Assembly (NCBI RefSeq): GCF_023823685.1
Contig: NZ_JAMXBF010000006.1
Coordinates: 1 to 64,000, forward strand
Origin: Pseudomonas subflava
GTDB lineage: Bacteria; Pseudomonadota; Gammaproteobacteria; Pseudomonadales; Pseudomonadaceae
DNA: 64,000 nucleotides
Direction: 5' to 3'
Positions 18,979 through 31,634 of the stretch are shown here, piece by piece (within the stretch, counting starts at the first letter, position 1; the number at the start of each line of letters is the position of its first letter). The notes under the pieces are model-generated. The model ran no database searches. It was not told the DNA's origin and saw only the letters and a program-made list of their open reading frames with translations. A program made the position numbers and the translations under genes.

Positions 18979-19809
18979 ATGCGTACCTGGCTGATTACTG
19001 GAGCTTCCCGTGGTTTCGGCGCACTGATCGCCGAACAGGCCCTCAACGCCGGCGACGCGGTCATCGCCACCGCCCGCAAGCCCGCCGACGTCACCGCCCG
19101 CCTGGGCGAGCATCCCAACCTGCTGGCCGTGCGCCTGGACGTGACGCGCGAGGACGAGGCCTTTGAGGCCGTCGCCGCCGGCATCGCCCGTTTCGGCCGT
19201 ATCGACGTGCTGGTCAACAACGCCGGCTTCGGTGTGCTCGGTGCGGTGGAGGAAACCAGTGCAGCGGAGACCGAGCGCCTGTTCGCCACCAACGTGTTCG
19301 GTGTGCTCAACGTTACCCGCGCCGTGCTGCCGCACATGCGTCGCCAGCGCTCCGGCCACGTCATCAACATCTCTTCGCTGGGCGGCTACCAGGCCTACAT
19401 GGGCTGGGGCGTATACGGCTCCACCAAGTTTGCCGTGGAAGGCATCAGCGAGGCGCTGCAGCAGGAAGTCGCGCCGCTCGGTATCCACGTCACCGTGGTC
19501 GAGCCGGGTTTCTTCCGCACCGACTTCCTCGACGAGCAGTCGCTGGTGAAGACGGCGCTGGAGCTGGCCGACTACGACGAGACGGTCGGTGCCATGCGCA
19601 CGTTCGCCGCCGCCGCCAACCATGCCCAGCCGGGCGACCCGGCCAAGTTCGCCGAGGCCATGCTGGCGCTGGCCAACGCCGAGCAGCCGCCGCTGCGCCT
19701 GCCGCTGGGTAGCGATGCGCTGGCGCGCATCGAGCAGAAGCACGCCCAGGTCGAGGCCGAGTTGCAAGCCTGGCGCACGCTGACGCTGTCCACCGACTTC
19801 TCCGCCTGA
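18979..19809 (+). CDS. SDR family oxidoreductase
   Basis: The 276-residue short-chain dehydrogenase has the cofactor motif TGASRGFGALIAEQ (residues 7-20) and NNAGFGV at about 84. The Ser is in HVINISSLGG and the catalytic YxxxK is in YGSTKFAVEG (about residues 150-160). The C-terminal extension fits the larger classical SDR members, often annotated as oxidoreductase or short-chain dehydrogenase/reductase. The start at 18979 is used because GAGGAATTC precedes it; an upstream in-frame ATG would add a non-conserved leader. It is divergent from the LysR gene. The substrate is unknown. Confidence 0.92.
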   Translation: MRTWLITGASRGFGALIAEQALNAGDAVIATARKPADVTARLGEHPNLLAVRLDVTREDEAFEAVAAGIARFGRIDVLVNNAGFGVLGAVEETSAAETERLFATNVFGVLNVTRAVLPHMRRQRSGHVINISSLGGYQAYMGWGVYGSTKFAVEGISEALQQEVAPLGIHVTVVEPGFFRTDFLDEQSLVKTALELADYDETVGAMRTFAAAANHAQPGDPAKFAEAMLALANAEQPPLRLPLGSDALARIEQKHAQVEAELQAWRTLTLSTDFSA

Positions 19810-19823
19810 GTCCGTCGGTATGA

Positions 19824-19850
19824 AGGAGCCGCGTTCTTGCGCGGCTTCCT
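19824..19850 (+). terminator. weak terminator-like hairpin after the second SDR gene
   Basis: A GC-rich stem (AGGAGCCGCG against CGCGGCTTCCT, one bulged base, TTCTT-containing loop) lies 15 bases after the stop codon. It has no T run, so termination strength is uncertain. Confidence 0.4.
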
Positions 19851-19938
19851 GCGTCCATCGGTCTACTTGTACGACGACCCTCTTATTGGCTAGGGTTCGC
19901 CCCTACTTCGCATCAGTCGCTCATGGAAGTCGGTCGTT

Positions 19939-21831
19939 ATGACGCCTGCACCAACACCTCGGGAATCGGATATCGGCAACGATGCGCTGGAACGCCGCCT
20001 GCAGGCGCAGCGGCTCATGCAGATCGCCAACGTGCTGTGCGTGGTCCTGCTGTGCATCGGGGCGCAGATGCTGGTGTCGCGCAGCTGGCTGAATGTCGGC
20101 CTGATCGGGGCTTCGCTGGTGCTGGTGCTGGTCGGCCGCTGGCTGAACCGGCGGGGCAGGGTGGAGGCCTCGGTGATGCTGGTGCTCTGCTCGCTGACGG
20201 CGATGGTCAGCGCCTCGCTGTGGTTCAGCCAGGGCCTGTACAGCGCGGCGGTGCTGGGTTTCCCGGCAATCCTGATCGTCGCCGGCATGGTCGCCTCGCT
20301 GCGCCTGTTCGTCGGCCTGCTGATCAGCATCCTGGCGGTGGTGGCCTTTCTCACCTTCGCCGCGCTCACCGGCCTGCAGCGGTTCGAACCGCTGCCGCTG
20401 GGCATCGGCCGCATGATCAACGTCAGCTGCATCCTGCTGACCTGCGCCGCCGCCGTGTGGCTGCTGGCCAACGACCTGCGCAAGACCCTGCTGCGCCTGC
20501 AGCGCGAGATCCTGCGGGTGAAGGATTCCGAGGCCAACTTCACCCACCTGGCCCAGCACGACGCCCTGACCAACCTGCCCAACCGCCTGCTGATCCGCGA
20601 CCGCATGGAGCAGGCCATCGGCCATGCGCGGCGCGACGGTTGCCAGGTGGCGCTGCTGTTCCTCGACCTGGACAACTTCAAGACCATCAACGACTCCCTC
20701 GGCCATGCCGCCGGCGACGAGCTGCTGCAGGAGGTGGCGCGGCGCCTGCACGAGGCGCTGCGCGACATCGACACGGTGAGCCGCCAGGGCGGCGACGAGT
20801 TCCTCGTGGTACTGGCGGACGTCGACGACCTAGCGGCCGTGTCCTCGCTGGCCGGCCAGGTACAGCAGCGCCTGGCCCAGCCGTTCGCCCTCAAGGGCAT
20901 GCAGATCGTCACCTCCAGCTCCATCGGCATCTCGCTGTTCCCCGGCGACGGCGAGGACTTCGACACCCTGCTCAAACACGCCGACATGGCCATGTACCAG
21001 GCCAAGGCGGCGGGGCGTAACGCCTACTGCTTCTTCGACCCGCGCATGAACGCCGACAACCGCGAGCGCCTGGCCCTGGAGCTGGACCTGCGCCAGGCCC
21101 TGAGCCGCGACGAATTCGAGCTGCATTACCAGCCGATCGTCGACCTGGGCAGCGGGCGTCTGCTGGCGGCCGAGGCGCTACTGCGCTGGCGCCATCCCGA
21201 ACGCGGCATGCTCGGCCCGGACCGCTTCATCCCGGTGGCCGAGCAGTCCGGACTGATGGTCGAGATCGGCGAGTGGGTGCTGCATGAGGCCTGTCGCCAG
21301 GCGATGCTCTGGCAGGCGGCCGGCCAGCCGCGCTTCGCCGTCTCGGTCAACCTCTCGGCGGTGCAGTTCCGCCGCGGCGACGTGGTGAAAGTGGTGGAAG
21401 GCGCGCTGAACCGCTTCGGTCTCAGCCCGTCCTGCCTGGACCTGGAGCTGACCGAATCGATCCTGCTGCAGGACCCCCAAGAGCTGGCGCGGCTCAAGGC
21501 GCTGGGGGTGAAGCTGTCGATCGACGATTTCGGTACCGGCTATTCCAGCCTGGCCTACCTGCAGCGCTTTCAGGTCGATCAGCTGAAGATCGACCAGTCC
21601 TTCGTCCGCGGCCTGGATGGCAATCCGCAGAACCGCGCCATCGTCACCGCCATCGTGCAGATGGCCCGCAGCCTGGGGCTGCACACCACGGCCGAGGGCA
21701 TCGAGGACGAACCCACCCGCGCCCTGCTGGCCGAGCTGGGATGCGACCAGGGCCAGGGCTATCTGTTCGCCCGGCCCGCGCCGGCCGCGGAGTTCGCCGC
21801 CTTCGCCCGGCGCGAGCGGGGGTTCGCCTAG
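19939..21831 (+). CDS. membrane-anchored diguanylate cyclase/phosphodiesterase (GGDEF-EAL)
   Basis: The 630-residue cyclic-di-GMP enzyme has about six N-terminal transmembrane segments (residues about 28-180) acting as an integral membrane sensor, then GGDEF (about 205-365) and EAL (about 380-625) domains. The GGDEF signature is intact at residue 284, with the product-inhibition I-site RDID five residues upstream. The EAL domain keeps EALLR, NLSAVQF, ELTES, DDFGTGYSSL, LKIDQSFV and the Glu of TAEGIED, so both activities look possible. The stop codon overlaps by three bases the stop codon of the convergent sigma-54 regulator. Confidence 0.95.
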   Translation: MTPAPTPRESDIGNDALERRLQAQRLMQIANVLCVVLLCIGAQMLVSRSWLNVGLIGASLVLVLVGRWLNRRGRVEASVMLVLCSLTAMVSASLWFSQGLYSAAVLGFPAILIVAGMVASLRLFVGLLISILAVVAFLTFAALTGLQRFEPLPLGIGRMINVSCILLTCAAAVWLLANDLRKTLLRLQREILRVKDSEANFTHLAQHDALTNLPNRLLIRDRMEQAIGHARRDGCQVALLFLDLDNFKTINDSLGHAAGDELLQEVARRLHEALRDIDTVSRQGGDEFLVVLADVDDLAAVSSLAGQVQQRLAQPFALKGMQIVTSSSIGISLFPGDGEDFDTLLKHADMAMYQAKAAGRNAYCFFDPRMNADNRERLALELDLRQALSRDEFELHYQPIVDLGSGRLLAAEALLRWRHPERGMLGPDRFIPVAEQSGLMVEIGEWVLHEACRQAMLWQAAGQPRFAVSVNLSAVQFRRGDVVKVVEGALNRFGLSPSCLDLELTESILLQDPQELARLKALGVKLSIDDFGTGYSSLAYLQRFQVDQLKIDQSFVRGLDGNPQNRAIVTAIVQMARSLGLHTTAEGIEDEPTRALLAELGCDQGQGYLFARPAPAAEFAAFARRERGFA

Positions 21832-23669
21832 ACCTTCAGGCCCTGCTCGCGCAGGCGCTTGTAGAGGGTGTTGCGGCTCAGGCCCAGGCTGCGCGCCAGA
21901 TAGGAGATGTTGCCGCCGCAGGCCTGGTACTGGCTGGCCAGGTCGCCGGCCTCGACCGGCGGCTCGCTGGCCAGCGGCGCGCGTTCGTCGGGCTGCAGGT
22001 CGGCGAAAAAGTCGTCCGGCAGGTGTTCGACGCGGATCGGCTGGTCCTCGGCCATGGCCAGGGCGATCTGCATCACGCTGCTCAGCTGGCGCAGGTTGCC
22101 GGGCCAGGGGTGGCGCTGGAACAGCTCGAGCACCTCGCGGCTCAGGCCGGCCCACTGGCTGGGTTCGCGGTGGTGCTCCCACACGCGCTGGAACAGCGCG
22201 GCCTTGTCGCTGCGTTCGCGCAGCGGCGGCAGCTCCAGGTTGAGGCCGCTGATGCGGTAGTAGAGGTCGGCGCGGAACAGCCCGGCGTCCACGTCCTGGC
22301 GCAGTGGCCGGTTGGTCGCCGAGACCAGACGGATGTCCACCGGGTAGGGCTCGCCGCCGCCTAGTGGCTGCACGCTGCGCTCCTGCAGCACGCGCAGCAG
22401 GCGCGCCTGCACCGCCAGCGGCATGTCGCCGACCTCGTCGAGAAACAGCGTGCCTTTGTGCGCCTTGCGGATCAGCCCGATGCTGCCTTTCTGGTTGGCG
22501 CCGGTGAAGGCGCCTTTCTCGTAGCCGAACAGCTCGGACTCCACCAGCTCGGCGGGAATCGCCGCGCAGTTCACCGCGATCAGCGGCTGGCCTGCACGCG
22601 AGCTGGCGTTGTGCAGCGCCTTGACGAACACCTCCTTGCCGGCGCCGGTCTCGCCCTGAATCAGGATCGGGATGTTCTTCTCCACCAGGCGCTCCGCCTG
22701 GCGCACGGCCTTGTCCACCCGCGGGTCGCCGAGGTTGATATTGGCCAGGGTGAAGCCTTCCTGGCGCGGCGCCGGGGCCGGTTGCGGGCGGAAGTCGCGG
22801 GGCTGGATGCGCGGCTTGCGCGGGCGCTTGAGCAGGCCATGGAAACGGTAGCGGCCGGCGGCGCGCAGGGCGAAGGGCAGGCTCTCCGGCTGGTTGAGCA
22901 GTTGCTGCAGCGGCACGTCGAACAGGCTCTCGATATTCACCCGCGACAGGCCTACGCCGAGCAGGCTGTCGGCGCGGCGGTTGGCCGAGACGATCTGCCC
23001 GGCCTCGTCGAACACCAGCAGGCCGGCCCACTGGCTGTCCAGATTGTCCAGGCTGGTGTTGAAGCTGAGCTGGAAGTAGTCGTCCTTGAACAGGTTGAGG
23101 ATCAGCCGGTTCTCCACCGACTGGCTCATCATCTTGACCATGCCCAGGGTGTGGGCCGGCGGCAGGTAGCTGTCACTGGAAACATCGAGCACGCCGATCA
23201 TCTGCCGGGCGGCGTCGAAGATCGGCGAGGCCGAGCCGGTCATGAAGCGGTTGGCCTTGAGGAAGTGCTCGTCGCGCTGGATGTGCACCGCCTGGCCGCA
23301 GGCCAGCGCCGTGCCGATGGCGTTGGTGCCGCTGTGGCGCTCCTGCCATAGCGCGCCGGGCACGAAGCCGGCGGCCTGGGCCGGCTCGACGAAGCGGCGA
23401 TCACCCCAGGACTGCAGCAACTGGCCCTGGTTGTCGGCCAGCATGATCAGGCAGTTGGAGTTGGCCAGGATGTTCTCATAGTAGGGCAGCACCTCCTGGT
23501 GGGTGGTCTGCACCAGGAAGTGCTGGCTCTCCAGCAGGGCGGAAACCTCGCCGGGCGCGGCCTGGCCGAAGGCCGGCTGGCTCTGGTGGGTGAGGCCGAA
23601 GTCGCGGCAGCGGCTCCAGGAATCGCGAACGATGGCGTCGTGGCTCGGCGCCGGGGCAGTAGCAGTCAT
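21828..23669 (-). CDS. sigma-54-dependent transcriptional activator, AcoR-like (GAF-AAA-Fis)
   Basis: The 613-residue protein has an N-terminal GAF-like sensor (about 60-190) and a PAS-like segment (about 205-270). The sigma-54 interaction AAA+ domain spans about 305-530, with Walker A GETGAGKE, GAFTGA in YEKGAFTGANQ and Walker B TLFLDEVGD. A Fis-type HTH closes the protein (NISYLARSLGLSRNTLYKRL). It has no receiver domain, so it senses a ligand directly, as in the AcoR family. The start at 23669 avoids an unrelated upstream leader. It is divergent from a six-gene ABC importer preceded by a -24/-12 promoter and a TGTTCA array, so it very probably activates that operon. Confidence 0.93.
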   Translation of the reverse strand: MTATAPAPSHDAIVRDSWSRCRDFGLTHQSQPAFGQAAPGEVSALLESQHFLVQTTHQEVLPYYENILANSNCLIMLADNQGQLLQSWGDRRFVEPAQAAGFVPGALWQERHSGTNAIGTALACGQAVHIQRDEHFLKANRFMTGSASPIFDAARQMIGVLDVSSDSYLPPAHTLGMVKMMSQSVENRLILNLFKDDYFQLSFNTSLDNLDSQWAGLLVFDEAGQIVSANRRADSLLGVGLSRVNIESLFDVPLQQLLNQPESLPFALRAAGRYRFHGLLKRPRKPRIQPRDFRPQPAPAPRQEGFTLANINLGDPRVDKAVRQAERLVEKNIPILIQGETGAGKEVFVKALHNASSRAGQPLIAVNCAAIPAELVESELFGYEKGAFTGANQKGSIGLIRKAHKGTLFLDEVGDMPLAVQARLLRVLQERSVQPLGGGEPYPVDIRLVSATNRPLRQDVDAGLFRADLYYRISGLNLELPPLRERSDKAALFQRVWEHHREPSQWAGLSREVLELFQRHPWPGNLRQLSSVMQIALAMAEDQPIRVEHLPDDFFADLQPDERAPLASEPPVEAGDLASQYQACGGNISYLARSLGLSRNTLYKRLREQGLKV

Positions 23670-23810
23670 GGGTATCGCCTGGTTCTTGTCTTTATTAGGT
23701 CCAGCGGCCGAGTCGGCCTCGCCGTTACTGCAATGGGCGGGCCGGCGGGAGCGTAGTGGCTCCCGGCCCGCGCTCATGGGCGTGAGCGGGGCGAGCGGTT
23801 CGCCCAGTGT

Positions 23811-23880
23811 TGTTCATTGCTGTTCAAAGTCAAAGGCCGAATTGTTCAGTTGTTCAGCTTTCGCTGTTCAAAACTGTTCA
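23811..23880. promoter_or_regulatory. array of six TGTTCA direct repeats, putative activator (UAS) sites
   Basis: TGTTCA occurs at 23811, 23821, 23843, 23851, 23865 and 23875, all in the same orientation. The copies form three close pairs (start-to-start 10, 8 and 10 bases), and pairs recur at about 22-base intervals, two helical turns. The array lies about 90-160 bases upstream of the -24 element of the importer promoter and about 140-210 bases upstream of the regulator start, a normal enhancer distance for a sigma-54 activator. The role is inferred from position. Confidence 0.7.
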
Positions 23881-23966
23881 GCGTGAGCGGCGCTACACAT
23901 CGCGTCCGACGGGCATGTCTTTGCAAATCAAGGGCATGGCGAATTTTCGCTTGCGCGCAACGGCAC

Positions 23967-23982
23967 TGGCACGAATGTCGCC
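23967..23982 (+). promoter_or_regulatory. sigma-54 (-24/-12) promoter of the ABC importer operon
   Basis: The sequence TGGCACGAATGTCGCC matches the consensus TGGCAC-N5-TTGC, with the invariant GG and GC separated by exactly 10 bases; only one T of the -12 element is changed. It lies 64 bases before the first ATPase start codon, giving an expected leader of about 50-55 bases. Confidence 0.75.
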
Positions 23983-24046
23983 TTATGCCAGTGCCGACCG
24001 CGAGGCATCTTCGCGGCGGCGGGCGAAATAACCATAAGGACACGCC

Positions 24047-25129
<1,083 letters not shown>

Positions 25130-25139
25130 GGAGCGCACC

Positions 25140-26233
25140 ATGGCCGAGATACGCCTGCAGAACCTGGCCCACAGCTACAGCGCCCAGCCGAGCGGGGCGG
25201 AGGATTACGCCATCCGCGAGATGACCCACGTCTGGGAGCAGGGCGGCGCATATGCGCTGCTCGGCCCCTCCGGCTGCGGCAAGTCGACCCTGCTGAACAT
25301 CATCTCCGGGCTGCTCAGCCCGTCCGAAGGCCAGGTGCTGTTCGACATGCGCGAGGTCAACGACCTGTCGCCGCAGGAGCGCAACATCGCCCAGGTTTTC
25401 CAGTTCCCGGTGGTCTACGACACCATGACGGTGTTCGACAACCTGGCCTTTCCGCTGCGCAACCAGGGCCTGGCCGAGTCGCGCGTAACCAGCAAGGTGC
25501 ACGAGATCGCCGAGGTGCTGGACCTGCACCCGCTGCTGCACAGGAAGGCACGTAACCTCACCGCCGACGAGAAGCAGAAGGTCTCCATGGGCCGCGGCCT
25601 GGTGCGCGACGACGTGTCGGCGATCCTCTTCGACGAGCCGCTGACGGTGATCGACCCGCACCTGAAGTGGAAGCTGCGGCGCAAGCTCAAGCAGATCCAC
25701 GAGCAGTTCAACATCACCATGGTCTACGTCACCCACGACCAACTGGAGGCCTCGACCTTCGCCGACAAGATTGCGGTGATGTACGGCGGGCAGATCGTCC
25801 AGTTCGGCACTCCGCGCGAGCTGTTCGAACGCCCGAAACATACCTTCGTCGGCTTCTTTATCGGTAGCCCGGGGATGAACCTGATCGAGGTCTCGCCCTA
25901 TGCCGGCGGCGTGTGCTTCGGCCAGACCCGCGTGCCGCTGGCGCCGGCCTTGTGCCAGCGCATTGCCGAGCTCGGCGGACAGTCGCTCAAGCTGGGCATT
26001 CGCCCCGAGTTCGTACACGTCAGCGACGAGCCCTTCGTCGATGCCCTGCGCGGCGAGGTGCGCCACGTCGAGGACCTGGGTACCTACAAGATCCTCACTC
26101 TGGAGTTGGATGGCGTAACGCTCAAGGCGCGCCTGCAGGAGGACCTGCCGGTGCCGCACAAGGTGGCCTACATCGGTTTCCCGTCCCAGTGGCTGATGGT
26201 CTATGCCGATGACGTGCTGGTGGAGGTGCGCCC

Positions 26234-26237
<4 letters not shown>
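25140..26237 (+). CDS. ABC importer ATP-binding protein 2 (glycerol/polyol type, GlpT-like)
   Basis: The 365-residue MalK-type ATPase has canonical Walker A (GPSGCGKST), Q-loop (VFQFP), Walker B (AILFDEP) and H-loop (VTHDQLEA). Its signature motif reads LTADEKQKV instead of LSGGQRQRV. This complements the neighbouring ATPase, which has a normal signature but no H-loop histidine. A heterodimer would therefore have one consensus and one degenerate ATP site. The C-terminal TOBE-like domain spans about 245-365. The start at 25140 follows GAGGAGCG and lies ten bases after the first ATPase stop. It overlaps the next permease gene by four bases. Confidence 0.9.
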
Positions 26238-27100
<863 letters not shown>

Positions 27101-27110
27101 GGAGCCCGTC

Positions 27111-27911
<801 letters not shown>

Positions 27912-27921
27912 GGAGACGACT

Positions 27922-28194
27922 ATGGAATGGATGGCCTGGACCCCGGTCACGGCGGCCTTCTTCGGCGGCATCGCGCTGCTGCTGGTGGGCATGACCGTAT
28001 GGGAAATCCGCTCGCCCTGCGTGGAGCGCAGGGGCTTTCTGCCGATCGCCACGACCCGCGGCGACCGGCTGTTCATCGGTTTGCTCGGCAGCGCCTACCT
28101 GCATCTGCTGGTGGTGGGCGTGACCGACTGGAGCACCTGGATAGCCTCGGCGCTGTCCGTCGTGTGGTTACTGGTGGTGATGCGTTGGGGCTGA
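27922..28194 (+). CDS. small membrane protein of the importer operon (DUF2160 type, GlpU-like)
   Basis: This 90-residue protein has two to three hydrophobic segments (about 8-27, 48-65 and 68-86) and no other motif. Small proteins of the DUF2160 type sit at this place, between the MalG-like permease and the long binding protein, in glycerol-type ABC operons of rhizobia. The spacing (10 bases after the permease, GAGGAG ribosome site) and retained order support a real, conserved accessory subunit. Its job is unknown; stabilising the permease pair is only a guess. Confidence 0.8.
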   Translation: MEWMAWTPVTAAFFGGIALLLVGMTVWEIRSPCVERRGFLPIATTRGDRLFIGLLGSAYLHLLVVGVTDWSTWIASALSVVWLLVVMRWG

Positions 28195-28245
28195 CCGGCT
28201 GCCTTTCGATTCCGGTCGGTTTTCTATTCAAGCAAGGAGGAGTCT

Positions 28246-29985
<1,740 letters not shown>

Positions 29986-30002
29986 GGCCTGCGGGGGAAA
30001 CG

Positions 30003-30029
30003 AAAACGGCGCCCGAGGGCGCCGTTTTT
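30003..30029. terminator. bidirectional terminator between the importer operon and folD
   Basis: A 12-bp stem (AAAACGGCGCCC and complement) with a two-base loop carries a T run on both strands. It serves the plus-strand importer operon and the minus-strand folD gene, which converge here. Confidence 0.9.
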
Positions 30030-30046
30030 CATGGCCGGAGCCGCTA

Positions 30047-30901
30047 TCAGGCGTGCAGATGCTCGGCGGCGTACAGGGTGTTCTCCAGCAGGCAGGCGCG
30101 GGTCATGGGGCCTACGCCGCCCGGCACCGGGGTGATCCAGCCGGCGCGCTCGGCAGCCACGTCGTACTCCACGTCGCCGACCAGCTTGCCGTCGGCCTGG
30201 CGGTTGATGCCGACGTCGATGACGATCGCGCCTTGCTTGATCCACTCACCCTTGACCAGGCCGGTCTTGCCCGCGGCCGCGACGACGATGTCGGCCTGAG
30301 CCACGTGGCCTGCCAGGTCCTTGGTGAAGCGGTGGGTCACGGTGACGGTGCAGCCGGCCAGCAGCAGCTCGAGGGCCATCGGCCGGCCGACGATGTTGGA
30401 GGCGCCTACGACCACGGCATGCTGGCCGTGCAGGTCGACGCCAGTGCTTTCCAGCAGGGTCATGATGCCCTTCGGCGTGCACGAACGCAGCAGTGGCATG
30501 CGCTGGGACAGGCGACCGACGTTGAACGGATGGAAGCCGTCGACGTCCTTGTCCGGGTTGATGCGCTCGAGCAGTTGCGAGGCGTCCAGGTGGGCGGGCA
30601 GGGGCAGCTGCACCAGGATGCCGTCGATGGCGTTGTCGCGGTTGAGCTGGTCGATCAACCCGAGCAGCTCGCCCTGGGTGGTGGTGGCGGGCAGGTCATG
30701 GGCCACGGAAACGAAGCCGACTTCCTCGCAGTCCTTGCGCTTGTGCGAGACGTACACCTGGGAAGCCGGGTCGCTGCCGACCAGGATCACGGCCAGGCCC
30801 GGAGCCCGCAGGCCCTGCTGGCGGCGCTCGGCGACACGTTTGGCGATTTCCTGGCGGAGGTTGGCGGCGATGGACTTGCCGTCGATCAGTTTTGCGGTCA
30901 T
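30047..30901 (-). CDS. folD: bifunctional methylenetetrahydrofolate dehydrogenase / methenyltetrahydrofolate cyclohydrolase
   Basis: The 284-residue FolD interconverts methylene-, methenyl- and formyl-tetrahydrofolate in the cytoplasm. The catalytic Lys lies in [13 protein letters not shown] (about 50-62), with QLPLPAHLD at about 99 and the NADP motif [15 protein letters not shown] at about 165. The length matches the family. It is divergent from the tRNA cluster. In PAO1 folD lies directly next to cysS as I recall; here 21.6 kb separates the two. Confidence 0.96.
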   Translation of the reverse strand: MTAKLIDGKSIAANLRQEIAKRVAERRQQGLRAPGLAVILVGSDPASQVYVSHKRKDCEEVGFVSVAHDLPATTTQGELLGLIDQLNRDNAIDGILVQLPLPAHLDASQLLERINPDKDVDGFHPFNVGRLSQRMPLLRSCTPKGIMTLLESTGVDLHGQHAVVVGASNIVGRPMALELLLAGCTVTVTHRFTKDLAGHVAQADIVVAAAGKTGLVKGEWIKQGAIVIDVGINRQADGKLVGDVEYDVAAERAGWITPVPGGVGPMTRACLLENTLYAAEHLHA

Positions 30902-31034
30902 GACGCTTGCTTAACCATGGGGAAGGGTGGAAAAAAGATCGCGCATTCTCGCATGGGTGGCGGGTGGGGCAAAGGCGCATGCGTGGTGCTTTCCCGTAAC
31001 TCCTTTATCCAACAGGATTTTTTTCATTATCGTG

Positions 31035-31063
31035 TTGACGCTGTCGGGCGGCCTCTATAAGAT
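31035..31063 (+). promoter_or_regulatory. likely promoter of the tRNA cluster
   Basis: TTGACG at 31035 is followed by TAAGAT at 31058 (17-base spacer; an alternative reading is TATAAG at 31056). A GC-rich discriminator with CGCCCCGC follows, as usual for stable-RNA promoters. The first tRNA begins about 100 bases downstream. Confidence 0.5.
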
Positions 31064-31161
31064 TCGCCCCGCTTGTCGAGCACAGCCAGCCGCTGGGTAA
31101 GATGGCAACGGCCGGAAGCGGTCGGAGCTGTAGCTTTAGAGTCTGTTCCGCAGATGACTAA

Positions 31162-31238
31162 GCGCCCGTAGCTCAGCTGGATAGAGCATCCGCCTTCTAA
31201 GCGGATGGTCGCAGGTTCGAGTCCTGCCGGGTGCGCCA
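31162..31238 (+). tRNA. tRNA-Arg (anticodon TCT)
   Basis: A 77-nucleotide cloverleaf with encoded CCA end. The acceptor stem is GCGCCCG paired with CGGGTGC (one G-T pair). The anticodon loop CTTCTAA reads AGA codons, and the T arm contains GGTTCGAGTCC. It is the first of three tRNAs between folD and tig. Confidence 0.97.
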
Positions 31239-31269
31239 TTGGCGGATCAGGCGCAAGCAACGCAATATG

Positions 31270-31345
31270 GTGGGCGTAGCTCAGTTGGTAGAGCACAGGA
31301 TTGTGGCTCCTGGTGTCGTGGGTTCGATTCCCATCGTCCACCCCA
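31270..31345 (+). tRNA. tRNA-His (anticodon GTG)
   Basis: A 76-nucleotide tRNA with the acceptor GTGGGCG / CGTCCAC, discriminator C and encoded CCA. The anticodon loop TTGTGGC gives GTG. The base before the 5' end is G, as needed for the extra G-1 of tRNA-His. Confidence 0.97.
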
Positions 31346-31352
31346 TATTCGA

Positions 31353-31383
31353 GAAAACGCCAGGCCAAAAGCCTGGCGTTTTC
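31353..31383 (+). terminator. terminator-like hairpin between tRNA-His and tRNA-Leu
   Basis: The perfect arms GAAAACGCCAGGC and its complement enclose a CAAAA loop, with TTTTC at the end. It should stop or attenuate transcription before tRNA-Leu, which would then need read-through or its own promoter. Confidence 0.75.
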
Positions 31384-31400
31384 GTTTCAAGCGTTACCAC

Positions 31401-31485
31401 GCGGACGTGGTGAAATTGGTAGACACACCAGATTTAGGTTCTGGCGCCGCAAGGTGTGAGAGTTCGAGTCTCTCCGTCCGCACCA
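31401..31485 (+). tRNA. tRNA-Leu (anticodon TAG)
   Basis: An 85-nucleotide class II tRNA with a long variable arm (GCGCCGCAAGGTGTG region). The acceptor is GCGGACG / CGTCCGC, with discriminator A and encoded CCA. The anticodon loop TTTAGGT gives TAG, reading CTA/CTG codons. Confidence 0.97.
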
Positions 31486-31545
31486 TCTCCCTCTCGCTAT
31501 TCCCTTCCTTATATATACGGTCGTTTTTTGTGCCCGTTTGCGCAG

Positions 31546-31574
31546 GTGACTTCTGTCAAGCGAGCCACTAGAAT
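31546..31574 (+). promoter_or_regulatory. possible sigma-70 promoter of tig
   Basis: GTGACT at 31546 and TAGAAT at 31569 are separated by 17 bases. They lie about 60 bases before the tig start codon. The -10 is good and the -35 is moderate. Confidence 0.45.
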
Positions 31575-31634
31575 GCTCCGCTTCGATTCTGGGGCCGGAA
31601 CGGCCGGCTTATGTCTGTGCAACGAGGAATATCC

